11,999 nt of DNA, from positions 1 through 11,999 of the forward strand of contig FR886268.1 in NCBI GenBank assembly GCA_000436535.1, written 5' to 3'. The DNA is from Eubacterium sp. CAG:252 (GTDB taxonomy: Bacteria; Bacillota; Clostridia; Lachnospirales; Lachnospiraceae). The notes beneath the pieces were generated by a model. It did no database searches and had not been told where the DNA came from. It saw only the letters and a program-made list of their open reading frames with translations. A program made the position numbers and the translations under genes. Of the stretch, positions 1-6,722 are shown in pieces. How positions within the stretch are numbered: the first letter of the stretch is position 1; every line of letters starts with the position of its first letter.

Positions 1-94
1 TTGCACCTAATCTCTTAGATTCTGAATCTCTACCATTCTTTGTAGAACCAACACCCTTTTTATGAGCGAAAAACTGAAGGTTCAAATTCAACAT
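1..94 (-). CDS. rpmA: 50S ribosomal protein L27 (5' part, runs off window)
   Basis: L27 is a large-subunit protein whose N-terminus reaches toward the peptidyl transferase centre. Only about 31 codons are present. The translation begins MLNLNLQFFAHKKGVGST, which is the Firmicutes L27 N-terminus carrying a short extension before the mature AHKKG start. In Staphylococcus aureus the Prp protease removes this extension after the FF pair. The start is the ATG at 94-92, preceded by AAGGAGGTG embedded in the last codons of prp. The ATG at 99-97 is out of frame and stops after three codons. The gene follows prp by 4 nt, so it is very likely co-transcribed and translationally coupled. Identity is secure even though the gene is partial. 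Confidence 0.96.
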   Translation of the reverse strand, partial: MLNLNLQFFAHKKGVGSTKNGRDSESKRLGA

Positions 95-98
95 GTCA

Positions 99-428
99 TT
101 ACACCTCCTTGACGGTAATCAATAAGTAATCAGGATTATCAGCAGCCATAGTCCTTAAACCAAGCTCTAAGGCGTCCAACAATACCTGCGTTGTATCACT
201 GATATCTGAAGTGACTATGTAATCAATACTAGCCTCTTCTTCATCAACTGACATATCATATACGGCATCCGTGAACTGTTCAATCGAATTAATCGTATTG
301 ATAGTCAATACAGAAATTGCAGAACAGATAATATCACTACCCTCTTCTGCATAGCCGGCATGTCCTGCCGACTTAAAGCCTACAGTCCTGTTCGTGACAG
401 ATGACTTGTAGATTGTTATATGAGTCAT
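99..428 (-). CDS. prp: Ribosomal-processing cysteine protease Prp
   Basis: Prp (YsxB family) is a cysteine protease that cleaves the N-terminal extension of L27 before ribosome assembly. The 109-residue protein has the conserved GHAGYAEEGSDIICSAIS block. It supplies the His23/Cys35 catalytic pair, matching in spacing the His22/Cys34 pair of the S. aureus enzyme. I chose the ATG at 428 because GAGGTG lies 8 nt upstream. An in-frame GTG at 437 would sit directly on that ribosome binding site. The gene lies between rplU (21 nt upstream) and rpmA (4 nt downstream), the standard Firmicutes arrangement. The adjacent rpmA does encode the extended L27 that Prp acts on, so the functional pairing is visible in the sequence. 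Confidence 0.95.
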   Translation of the reverse strand: MTHITIYKSSVTNRTVGFKSAGHAGYAEEGSDIICSAISVLTINTINSIEQFTDAVYDMSVDEEEASIDYIVTSDISDTTQVLLDALELGLRTMAADNPDYLLITVKEV

Positions 429-449
429 GGATAACACACCTCACACTAA

Positions 450-758
450 TTAAGCATTAATCTTTTCAATCTTAACCTTAGTGAAAAGCTGTCTGTGACC
501 GTTCTTCTTGTGATATCCAGTTTTTCTCTTATACTTATACACGATGACTTTCTTGTCCTTACCCTCTTCAACAACGCTTGCTGTAACTGTTGCTCCTGCT
601 ACTGTAGGATCACCAACCTTAGCTTCACCGTTATTAACGAAAAGAACCTGGTCAAATGTAACAGTATCGCCAGCGTTAGCACCAAGCTTTTCAACCTTGA
701 TTACATCGCCTTCTGAAACTGTGTACTGTTTACCACCTGTTGCAATAATTGCGTACAT
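450..758 (-). CDS. rplU: 50S ribosomal protein L21
   Basis: L21 is a 23S rRNA-binding protein of the large subunit. The 102-residue product has the full family length. It starts MYAIIATGGKQYTVSEGD and carries the basic C-terminal signature KYKRKTGYHKKNGHRQ, both typical of L21. AGGAGG lies 6 nt before the ATG, a near-perfect ribosome binding site. It is the first gene of rplU-prp-rpmA and has its own promoter about 80 nt upstream, with a structured leader between (see separate entries). Nothing is anomalous. Confidence 0.98.
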   Translation of the reverse strand: MYAIIATGGKQYTVSEGDVIKVEKLGANAGDTVTFDQVLFVNNGEAKVGDPTVAGATVTASVVEEGKDKKVIVYKYKRKTGYHKKNGHRQLFTKVKIEKINA

Positions 759-834
759 ATGGCACCTCCTAAAATAATTACTCGCCAGTTTTGGAGAGGA
801 TTACTCCTTCTTATGTCCTAACTGAGCGGCACAC
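759..834 (-). ncRNA. Probable L21 autoregulatory leader (5' UTR of rplU)
   Basis: The transcribed gap between the rplU promoter and ribosome binding site folds into a compact structure. AGUU (823-820) and GCC (830-828) pair with AACU (790-787) and GGC (786-784), leaving GCUC bulged. Inside, GGAG (807-804) pairs with CUCC (796-793) around a 7-nt loop. Firmicutes rplU operons commonly carry a structured ribosomal-protein leader at this position (the L21 leader family). I assign it by position and foldability, not by a covariance-model match. Confidence 0.5.
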
Positions 835-837
835 TAG

Positions 838-869
838 ATTATAATATAGCATAGATAACAAAATGTCAA
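838..869 (-). promoter_or_regulatory. Sigma-A type promoter for rplU-prp-rpmA
   Basis: A perfect -35 TTGACA (869-864) is followed after 17 nt by TATTAT (846-841), which overlaps a TATAAT (843-838; 20-nt spacing). The region is strongly AT-rich and lies just downstream of the PAP2 gene's stop codon. The expected start site is near 831-835, giving a leader of about 75 nt. The choice between the two overlapping -10 hexamers is uncertain. Confidence 0.75.
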
Positions 870-898
870 CTATATTTCTAAAAAATATGATATTTTTA

Positions 899-1501
899 TT
901 ATAATATCCATAACCCAACAAACCCACACAGCACTCCTACTACTATTCCTGCCACTACATCTCTTATAAAGTGTACACCTGTTATAACCCTTAATACAGC
1001 AAGCACTGCTGTAAGCACAAACAGAACAATACCTACAGGCTGGTATATATAAAACCAGCACATAGCTATAATAGTTATGGAGAATACATGTCTGCTTGGC
1101 ATAGACTCTCCCTCCTTGTCCTTATTAACAAGAGGTGTGATGTTGTATTTTACATAAGGTCTTTGTGCGTCAATACATTTGCGGAAAAATGACACTACTA
1201 TAAATGATGTCAGCGGTGTCAGTATAAGCTTTGATGTCACAAAAAGGTTAGAAGTTTCAACATATCCGGTTGCATCCACACTGAAGGATAAAGTTGGTGT
1301 CACTATAGCGCCTTTGGTTCTTAAGCACATAACTATAAGCACTATGTATGACACCGCCACAAAATAAGGCAGAACCTTATATGCGAATAATATTATATTC
1401 TTCAGTGCGTTGTGGGAGCTTATATAATCATATATATGGTTATACCATATTTCATACCTGCTTGAGTCATTCTCTTCAATATCCATATCTTTCATATTCA
1501 T
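899..1501 (-). CDS. PAP2-family membrane phosphatase
   Basis: The family comprises integral membrane phosphatases acting on lipid phosphates such as phosphatidic acid, undecaprenyl pyrophosphate or phosphatidylglycerol phosphate. The 200-residue protein has about five hydrophobic segments (roughly 35-60, 88-105, 136-153, 156-172, 182-199). The three PAP2 signatures are present: an RKCIDAQRP block at 107-115, PSRH at 135-138 and R-x5-H-x3-D at Arg171/His177/Asp181. In the first motif the usual K-x6-RP is read as R-x6-RP, with a lysine one residue later. PSRH replaces the commoner PSGH, a known variation. The gene starts 34 nt after rng, and the nearest AGGAG is 14 nt from the ATG, so initiation may be weak. 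The substrate cannot be assigned; recycling of undecaprenyl pyrophosphate is one possibility. Confidence 0.85.
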   Translation of the reverse strand: MNMKDMDIEENDSSRYEIWYNHIYDYISSHNALKNIILFAYKVLPYFVAVSYIVLIVMCLRTKGAIVTPTLSFSVDATGYVETSNLFVTSKLILTPLTSFIVVSFFRKCIDAQRPYVKYNITPLVNKDKEGESMPSRHVFSITIIAMCWFYIYQPVGIVLFVLTAVLAVLRVITGVHFIRDVVAGIVVGVLCGFVGLWIL

Positions 1502-1535
1502 ACTTTACTGCATATCTCCTATCGTTATAGAATAA

Positions 1536-2759
1536 TTATCTTATAAGTTCCTTTAGTGTTTTACCGTTGTTCTTTCGTGTCATCTCAACTAATCCAAGCG
1601 GTGTCATATCAACTACATTGGTCGTTATATGCTCTTTCTTTGCAAGACCTTTCATATAGGATAAAAGCTCTTTAACGCTTGCCTCCTCCTGCATATTGAT
1701 AAAGTCAATTATTATTATGCCGGAAATGTTTCTTAATCTTATCTGGTTTATGACCTGTGCCGCAGCTTCCATATTGACACCAAGTGCCGCTCTTTCCTTG
1801 TCCGCCTGCTTTTTTGACTTTGCGATATTTTTTCCCGAATTGACATCAATAACGCACATAGCCTCTGTCTGTTCTATTATAAGATAACCGCCACATTTTA
1901 ACCAGACCTTGTCTGACAATGCCTGTGTAAGATTTTTCTCTACCGAATATAGCTTATATAAAGGAAGAAGGTCATCTTCATAAAACCTTACCGATACAGA
2001 TGGAATATCTGCAAAGTAACTTTCAAGTCTTAAGCAGCTGTCCTTTATATCGGTTATGACCGTTATATTATTATCTGAACTGAAGTGTGCAATCTCACTT
2101 ATATAGTCAGGCTCTCTTTCATACAGCTTCGTATAAAATGTACCATAAACAGCAGTCTGTACAAGCCTGTTATACTCTGATATAAGACTGGCAGCTTCAT
2201 TTATAATAGTATCGACATCCGAATTAACAGCATTGCTGCGGATAATCAGACCATAAGTAAATCTGCCCTTCACGCCTGTATTATCATTAAGTTCATTAAT
2301 AGCCTTATGAAGCATACCTTTAAGCTTATCTGAAGCCTCTTTGCATATATCAGACCCCTTGGCTTTCTTTGAAACAGATACCTTATCAACATCACTTGAT
2401 AATACTACATACTTTCCGGCAAGCTCTATCTTGCAGCTTGCTGTAGGCGGCTTTGTCTTATGGGCATCATTAACAACTTGAATAAGCAGCTTGTCGCCTA
2501 TATTTACTTTATCATTATTCTTCGTATTAAGAAATATGTTCTTTTTGTTATCGTCAAGTGGATAATAGCACTTAACCTTATTTTCAATTTCAACAAAAGC
2601 AGAGTTGATATTCTTAACGACATTCTCAACCCTGCCTATGTATATGTTACCGGTAAGACTGCCTGAGTCAGCTACATTGAGCGACTGGCAGTCATCACCG
2701 ATAAACTGTGAACATATTATATTGTTTTTAACTTTAGTGATAATATACTTTATATCCAT
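1536..2759 (-). CDS. rng: RNase E/G family ribonuclease
   Basis: This is an endoribonuclease of the RNase E/G family, acting in rRNA maturation and mRNA decay. An S1-like RNA-binding region covers about residues 35-118 (TGNIYIGRV start, then an insertion-rich loop). The catalytic core has GGYLIIEQTEAMCVIDVNSGKN with Asp305 and IIIIDFINM with Asp352, the two metal-binding aspartates of the family. The protein ends soon after EMTRKNNGKTL (407 residues), where E. coli RNase E and G continue into the CPxCxG zinc-link, so the link cysteines are absent. I chose the ATG at 2759, with GAGG 5 nt upstream; the longer reading frame to 2798 lacks a better site. It lies 72 nt after hisA-hisI and 34 nt before the PAP2 gene. 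Proximity to rplU-prp-rpmA is a common clostridial arrangement. Confidence 0.92.
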   Translation of the reverse strand: MDIKYIITKVKNNIICSQFIGDDCQSLNVADSGSLTGNIYIGRVENVVKNINSAFVEIENKVKCYYPLDDNKKNIFLNTKNNDKVNIGDKLLIQVVNDAHKTKPPTASCKIELAGKYVVLSSDVDKVSVSKKAKGSDICKEASDKLKGMLHKAINELNDNTGVKGRFTYGLIIRSNAVNSDVDTIINEAASLISEYNRLVQTAVYGTFYTKLYEREPDYISEIAHFSSDNNITVITDIKDSCLRLESYFADIPSVSVRFYEDDLLPLYKLYSVEKNLTQALSDKVWLKCGGYLIIEQTEAMCVIDVNSGKNIAKSKKQADKERAALGVNMEAAAQVINQIRLRNISGIIIIDFINMQEEASVKELLSYMKGLAKKEHITTNVVDMTPLGLVEMTRKNNGKTLKELIR

Positions 2760-2831
2760 ACAATCCTCATTCTGGCAGCATATAAAGCTAATCAGCATTA
2801 AGCTCTTTATGTGCCCTTGCAGCCATACAGA

Positions 2832-3920
2832 TTATCTGTCCTTAAGATACAGATTTCTGTAGAAACAGCTTCTGTTTCCTGTGTGGCATGCTGCGCCTAT
2901 CTGGCGAACCTTTGCTAATATTGTATCATTATCACAATCTATGTCAAGTGAACTTACATACTGATAATGTCCGGAAGTAGCTCCCTTTATCCATAATTCC
3001 TGACGGCTTCTGCTGTAATAAGTCATAATTCCTGTATCAACAGTCATATTGTAGGCCTCTTCATTCATATAAGCAACCATAAGAACCTCGTTATTGACAT
3101 AATCCTGAACAACAACAGGAATAAGTCCGTCAGAGTTAAGCTTAAAGTCCTTGAAAGAAAGGCTTGTGCTCATCTTTCTGCCAGCTTCAGCAACAGATGC
3201 ACCGGACTCAAACATACTTACGGCATCTTTAAGATTAATTCTGTTCTCATATATAGCTTTGCCTATTATAGCACCGTGAATACCAGCATCATTGATATTC
3301 TTAAGATCCTGTACACATGACATTCCGCCGGATGCAATAATATTGATACCTGTCTTATCAGATAAAAGCTTTGTCTGCTCAACATTAGGACCTGACAGCA
3401 TACCATCCTTTGATATATCCGTGTATACAATAGTCTGGACTCCCATATCCTTCATGGCAAGTGCAAGAGAAAGCGCAGTCTTGTCACTGACCTTTTCCCA
3501 GCCTTCGATAGCTACAAGTCCGTCTTTGGCATCTACACCTACCACTATATGTTCAGGGCCAAATTTTTCAATCGCCTGTCTTATAAAGTCAGGGTTCTCC
3601 ACAGCCTTAGTTCCGATAATAACACGGTATACGCCAAGGTCTAACACCTCTTTTATATTTTCAAGCGTTCTTATTCCACCGCCCATCTGGACAGGAATAT
3701 TGACACTTGATACTATCTTTTTGATAGTTTCTGCATTAACGCCATGTCCTTTAAGAGCACCGTCAAGGTCAACTGTATGTATAAACCGGGCTCCACTCTC
3801 CTCAAACGACTTAGCTATCTCATATGGCTTATCAGAATATACTGTAACTTCGTTAAATAATCCTTTTTTAAGTCTTACACACTGACCATCTTTAATGTCA
3901 ATCGCTGGATATAATCTCAT
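2832..3920 (-). CDS. HisA-HisI fusion: ProFAR isomerase / phosphoribosyl-AMP cyclohydrolase
   Basis: This 362-residue protein joins two histidine pathway enzymes. Residues 1 to about 240 are HisA, a TIM barrel that isomerises ProFAR to PRFAR. It starts MRLYPAIDIKDG with catalytic Asp8, has Asp130 in VVGVDAKDG, and has YTDISKDGMLSGPN (166-179). The first strand reads YPAIDIKDG, which marks HisA; HisF has a CLDV-type strand. After a linker (about 241-260), residues 262-362 are HisI, the phosphoribosyl-AMP cyclohydrolase. It carries magnesium ligands Asp328/Asp330/Asp332 and zinc ligands Cys329, Cys345 and Cys352 (DCDND, CHTGNRSC). Both halves look intact. The HisE pyrophosphohydrolase often fused to HisI is absent. 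The ATG at 3920 has GGAG 9 nt upstream; the frame also opens at a TTG at 3935, but that overlaps the ribosome binding site. No stop or frameshift separates the halves. Confidence 0.93.
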   Translation of the reverse strand: MRLYPAIDIKDGQCVRLKKGLFNEVTVYSDKPYEIAKSFEESGARFIHTVDLDGALKGHGVNAETIKKIVSSVNIPVQMGGGIRTLENIKEVLDLGVYRVIIGTKAVENPDFIRQAIEKFGPEHIVVGVDAKDGLVAIEGWEKVSDKTALSLALAMKDMGVQTIVYTDISKDGMLSGPNVEQTKLLSDKTGINIIASGGMSCVQDLKNINDAGIHGAIIGKAIYENRINLKDAVSMFESGASVAEAGRKMSTSLSFKDFKLNSDGLIPVVVQDYVNNEVLMVAYMNEEAYNMTVDTGIMTYYSRSRQELWIKGATSGHYQYVSSLDIDCDNDTILAKVRQIGAACHTGNRSCFYRNLYLKDR

Positions 3921-3951
3921 TGTAATAATCTCCAATCCTAATATAGCATTT

Positions 3952-3991
3952 TGTCAGTAACCGCTTTAACATAGTAAAACAGCTACTGACA
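3952..3991 (-). promoter_or_regulatory. Stable hairpin in the hisB to hisA-hisI gap
   Basis: In the RNA, UGUCAGUAGCUG (3991-3980) pairs with CGGUUACUGACA (3963-3952), counting G-U pairs. UUUUA/UAAAG continues the stem to about 17 bp, closed by a CUAUGU loop (3974-3969). The sequence after the hairpin is AAAAUGCU, with no U-tract, so it is not a standard intrinsic terminator. It may protect or segment the operon mRNA, or modulate translation of hisA-hisI, whose ribosome binding site lies about 20 nt downstream. The apical part is nearly identical to a hairpin in the hisZ leader. Confidence 0.6.
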
Positions 3992-4007
3992 TTATATAAA
4001 TATGTAA

Positions 4008-4607
4008 TTATAAACTGCCCTTAGTAGACAGTACTGATTTAATACGGGCATCCTTTGAGCATGCCTCATCCAATGCCTTTGCAAATGCCTTAAACATCCC
4101 CTCAATTATGTGGTGGTCGTTTTCACCTGACATCTCTCTTATGTGAAGGTTCATTCCTGCACTGTAAGATATTGCATAGAAGAATTCCTTGACCATCTGT
4201 GTATCAAAGTATCCTACCATATCTGATGAAAATGTTGCATCAAATACAAGATAAGGACGTCCCGATAAGTCGATGGCACAAAGTATTAATGCTTCATCCA
4301 TAGGAAGAATAATATCTCCATATCGTCTTATTGACTTCTTATCACCAAGAGCCTTCTTAATAGCCTCACCAAGCACAATACCGACATCTTCTACAGTATG
4401 GTGACAGTCAACTATAAGGTCGCCTGTAACATTTAACTTAAGGTCAAACATACCATGCTTCGCAAAGCTTTTAAGCATATGGTCAAAAAAACCGATTCCT
4501 GTATCAACCTGTGCATCTCCTGAACCATCAAGACGGATGAAAAGGTCAATATCAGTTTCACTTGTTTTTCTGTGAATACTTGCCTGTCTTGTTTCTGAAT
4601 TAGACAT
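4008..4607 (-). CDS. hisB: Imidazoleglycerol-phosphate dehydratase
   Basis: HisB dehydrates imidazole glycerol phosphate to imidazole acetol phosphate, using a di-manganese centre in a 24-mer. The protein is 199 residues, the normal length of a monofunctional IGPD, with no phosphatase domain. Key motifs are DTGIGFFDHML (35-45), DCHHTVEDVG (67-76) and GENDHHIIEG (161-170), which supply the metal-binding histidines and carboxylates. The start at ATG 4607 is supported by AGGG 9 nt upstream. The reading frame extends to 4643, but those extra 12 codons overlap the end of hisD, lack family similarity and have no ribosome binding site. It lies 22 nt after hisD, with an 87-nt gap before hisA-hisI that holds a strong hairpin. 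Confidence 0.96.
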   Translation of the reverse strand: MSNSETRQASIHRKTSETDIDLFIRLDGSGDAQVDTGIGFFDHMLKSFAKHGMFDLKLNVTGDLIVDCHHTVEDVGIVLGEAIKKALGDKKSIRRYGDIILPMDEALILCAIDLSGRPYLVFDATFSSDMVGYFDTQMVKEFFYAISYSAGMNLHIREMSGENDHHIIEGMFKAFAKALDEACSKDARIKSVLSTKGSL

Positions 4608-4629
4608 ATTTATAATCCCTGCTTTCTTA

Positions 4630-5925
4630 TTATTTGTTTTCAAAACGAACCTTTATAGAGTTAGCGTGTGCAGTAAGGTGTTCTGCTGTTGCAAATGTTT
4701 CAATATCCTCATGGATAGCTTCAAGTGCATTTCTTGAGTATGAAATAATACTTGACTTCTTGATAAAGTCATCAACACTTAATGCTGAGAAGAACTTAGC
4801 TGTACCATTAGTTGGAAGAACGTGGTTAGGACCTGCAAAGTAATCTCCAAGAGGCTCTGAGCTGTATTCTCCAAGGAATATTGCACCTGCATTCTTTATC
4901 TTTGTCATAACATTGAATGGGTCCTTAGTTACTATCTCAAGGTGTTCAGATGCTATTTCATTGGCAACATCCACAGCCTCATCTATATTATCTACAAGAA
5001 GAATATATCCATAGTTATCAAGTGACTTAGATATAATCTCACTTCTTGATAATTCCTTTAAGAAACCATCAACTTCATCAGATACCTTTTTTGCAAGTTC
5101 TTTGCTTGTTGTGATAAGAATAGCTGAAGCCATCTCATCATGTTCAGCCTGTGATAAAAGGTCAGCAGCAACATATCTTGGATTAGCTGTTTCATCTGCG
5201 ATAACAAGAATTTCGCTAGGACCGGCTACAGAGTCGATGCTTACATAACCGAATACAGCCTTCTTTGCAAGTGCAACATAGATATTACCAGGACCGCAGA
5301 TTTTATCTACCTTAGGAACCGATTCTGTTCCATATGCCATAGCAGCGATAGCCTGAGCACCGCCGACTTTATATATAACATCAACTCCTGCTTCATTAGC
5401 AGCAACAAGTGTTGTTGGATATACCTTTCCTTCATGGTCTGGAGGAGTACACATAATAATCTGTTCAACACCTGCAACCTTTGCTGGAAGAACATTCATA
5501 AGAACTGAAGAAGGATAAGCAGCCTTGCCGCCTGGAACATATACACCAACTCTTGAAAGTGCAGTTACCTTCTGTCCAAGTATAGTACCATCCGGCTTAG
5601 AATCAAACCAGCTATACTGCTTCTGCTTTTCGTGATATTCTTTAATATTCTTAAGAGCCTTTCTTATAACATCAACCAATGCCGGGTCAACTAATGTGTA
5701 AGCCTCTTCTATTTCTTCCTTAGTTACAACTATATTGGAAGCATTGATATCAGCCTTATCAAAGTCCTTTGTATACTTAAATAATGCTTCATCCTTATTA
5801 GCTCTTACATTGGCAAGAATGTCACCGACAGCAGCCTCAAACTTTCCATAGCTGTTAGGACTTCTCTTTAAAAGATTTTCAAGTATATTATTTTTTGTTT
5901 CATCTGTTAATTTAACAATTCTCAT
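4630..5925 (-). CDS. hisD: Histidinol dehydrogenase
   Basis: HisD catalyses the last two steps of histidine synthesis, oxidising L-histidinol to L-histidine with NAD and zinc. The 431-residue protein is full length. Expected residues are present almost at E. coli numbering: zinc ligands Gln259 and His262 (QAEHD), Asp361 (GDYFAGPNH) and His420, and catalytic Glu327/His328 (SEHLE). GPSEILVIAD (235-244) and the nucleotide-binding GPGN segment (211-214) are intact. I chose the ATG at 5925, with GGAG 5 nt upstream, over the ATG at 5937, which has no well-spaced site. It is 30 nt after hisG and 22 nt before hisB, inside the his operon. Confidence 0.97.
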   Translation of the reverse strand: MRIVKLTDETKNNILENLLKRSPNSYGKFEAAVGDILANVRANKDEALFKYTKDFDKADINASNIVVTKEEIEEAYTLVDPALVDVIRKALKNIKEYHEKQKQYSWFDSKPDGTILGQKVTALSRVGVYVPGGKAAYPSSVLMNVLPAKVAGVEQIIMCTPPDHEGKVYPTTLVAANEAGVDVIYKVGGAQAIAAMAYGTESVPKVDKICGPGNIYVALAKKAVFGYVSIDSVAGPSEILVIADETANPRYVAADLLSQAEHDEMASAILITTSKELAKKVSDEVDGFLKELSRSEIISKSLDNYGYILLVDNIDEAVDVANEIASEHLEIVTKDPFNVMTKIKNAGAIFLGEYSSEPLGDYFAGPNHVLPTNGTAKFFSALSVDDFIKKSSIISYSRNALEAIHEDIETFATAEHLTAHANSIKVRFENK

Positions 5926-5955
5926 ATATTCTCCCATCCTGCGTTTTCCGCATAT

Positions 5956-6609
5956 TTAATTACATAACTTTGACTCAAGATAATTCTTTATGTCATTCAC
6001 AAGCTTATTGATACGCTCATTTTCCATCTTCATACTTACCTGATTAACTACGATACGTGCTGATAATGGGCATACCTCCTCAAGAACTTCAAGTCCGTTC
6101 TCTCTTAATGTAGCACCAGTTTCAACTATATCAACAATAACCTCAGAAAGTCCGACTATAGGTGCAAGCTCAACAGAACCATTAAGCTTTATTATCTCAA
6201 CTGTCTGGTGCTTCTTATTATAGAAGTAATCCTTGGCTATGTTTGGATACTTTGAAGCGACCCTTATAAGCTCGTGATGCTTAAGCTTCTCTTTAGCAGA
6301 AGCAGGACCACATACGCACATCTTACACTTGCCCATTTTTAAGTCATATACCTCATAAAGGGAACGGCCTTCTTCTAAGAGTGTGTCCTTACCTACAATA
6401 CCCATATCAGCAGCACCATACTCTACATAAGTAGGTACATCTGAAGGCTTTGCAAGGAAAAAGCGAATTCCTAATTCTTCATTAGTGAATATAAGCTTTC
6501 TTGTTTTTTCATCCTTCATCTCATCACATTTGATGCCAATGTGTTCAAATATATCAAGAGCATTTTTAGCAAGTCTTCCTTTTGCTAACGCTATTGTAAT
6601 ATACCTCAT
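5956..6609 (-). CDS. hisG: ATP phosphoribosyltransferase, short-form catalytic subunit
   Basis: HisG condenses ATP with PRPP, the first committed and feedback-controlled step of histidine synthesis. The 217-residue product is the short form, which lacks the C-terminal regulatory domain and needs HisZ as partner; hisZ is the gene just upstream. Motifs are IALAKGRL (6-13), AKPSDVPTYVEYGAADMGIVGKD (53-75, quoted for position) and the PRPP-binding segment DIVETGATLRENG (160-172). The start at ATG 6609 has GAGG 6 nt upstream. The reading frame stays open to 6705, but the extra 32 codons do not resemble HisG. A 113-nt gap separates it from hisZ and contains a palindromic element. Confidence 0.96.
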   Translation of the reverse strand: MRYITIALAKGRLAKNALDIFEHIGIKCDEMKDEKTRKLIFTNEELGIRFFLAKPSDVPTYVEYGAADMGIVGKDTLLEEGRSLYEVYDLKMGKCKMCVCGPASAKEKLKHHELIRVASKYPNIAKDYFYNKKHQTVEIIKLNGSVELAPIVGLSEVIVDIVETGATLRENGLEVLEEVCPLSARIVVNQVSMKMENERINKLVNDIKNYLESKLCN

Positions 6610-6679
6610 ATCAATCCTCATTTCTTCACATTTATATATAATGATGTTAAGCTGACTTTGACCCTTACACCATATTAAT

Positions 6680-6710
6680 GAATTGTGCCAAGTGTGCAAA
6701 AACACAAACC
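6680..6710. repeat. Palindromic element, copy A (hisZ-hisG gap)
   Basis: On the plus strand this reads as a TGTGCCAAGTGTG core followed by an A-rich stretch and ACACAAAC. A similar element lies at 11736-11768. The ends are complementary (TTGTG with CACAA), and GTGT/ACAC inner pairings are possible. The function is unknown, and there is no U-tract to make it a terminator. Confidence 0.45.
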
Positions 6711-6722
6711 ATAATTATACTC

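Noticed and set aside
881..897. AT-only palindrome after the PAP2 gene as a terminator
   Set aside because: The 8-bp stem contains no G-C pair and has a 1-nt centre, so it would not form a stable terminator. It more likely reflects AT-rich DNA upstream of the rplU promoter.
2788..2826. 12-codon ORF (MAARAHKELNAD) between hisA-hisI and rng
   Set aside because: Too short, with no convincing ribosome binding site and no recognisable similarity.
3292..3885. 197-codon plus-strand ORF opposite hisA
   Set aside because: It is antisense to a confidently identified gene, and its Ser/Pro/Ile-rich composition is typical of a reverse-complement shadow.
6610..6722. Internal promoter in the hisZ-hisG gap
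   Set aside because: TTGGCA and several TATA-like strings exist, but no -35/-10 pair has acceptable sequence and spacing.
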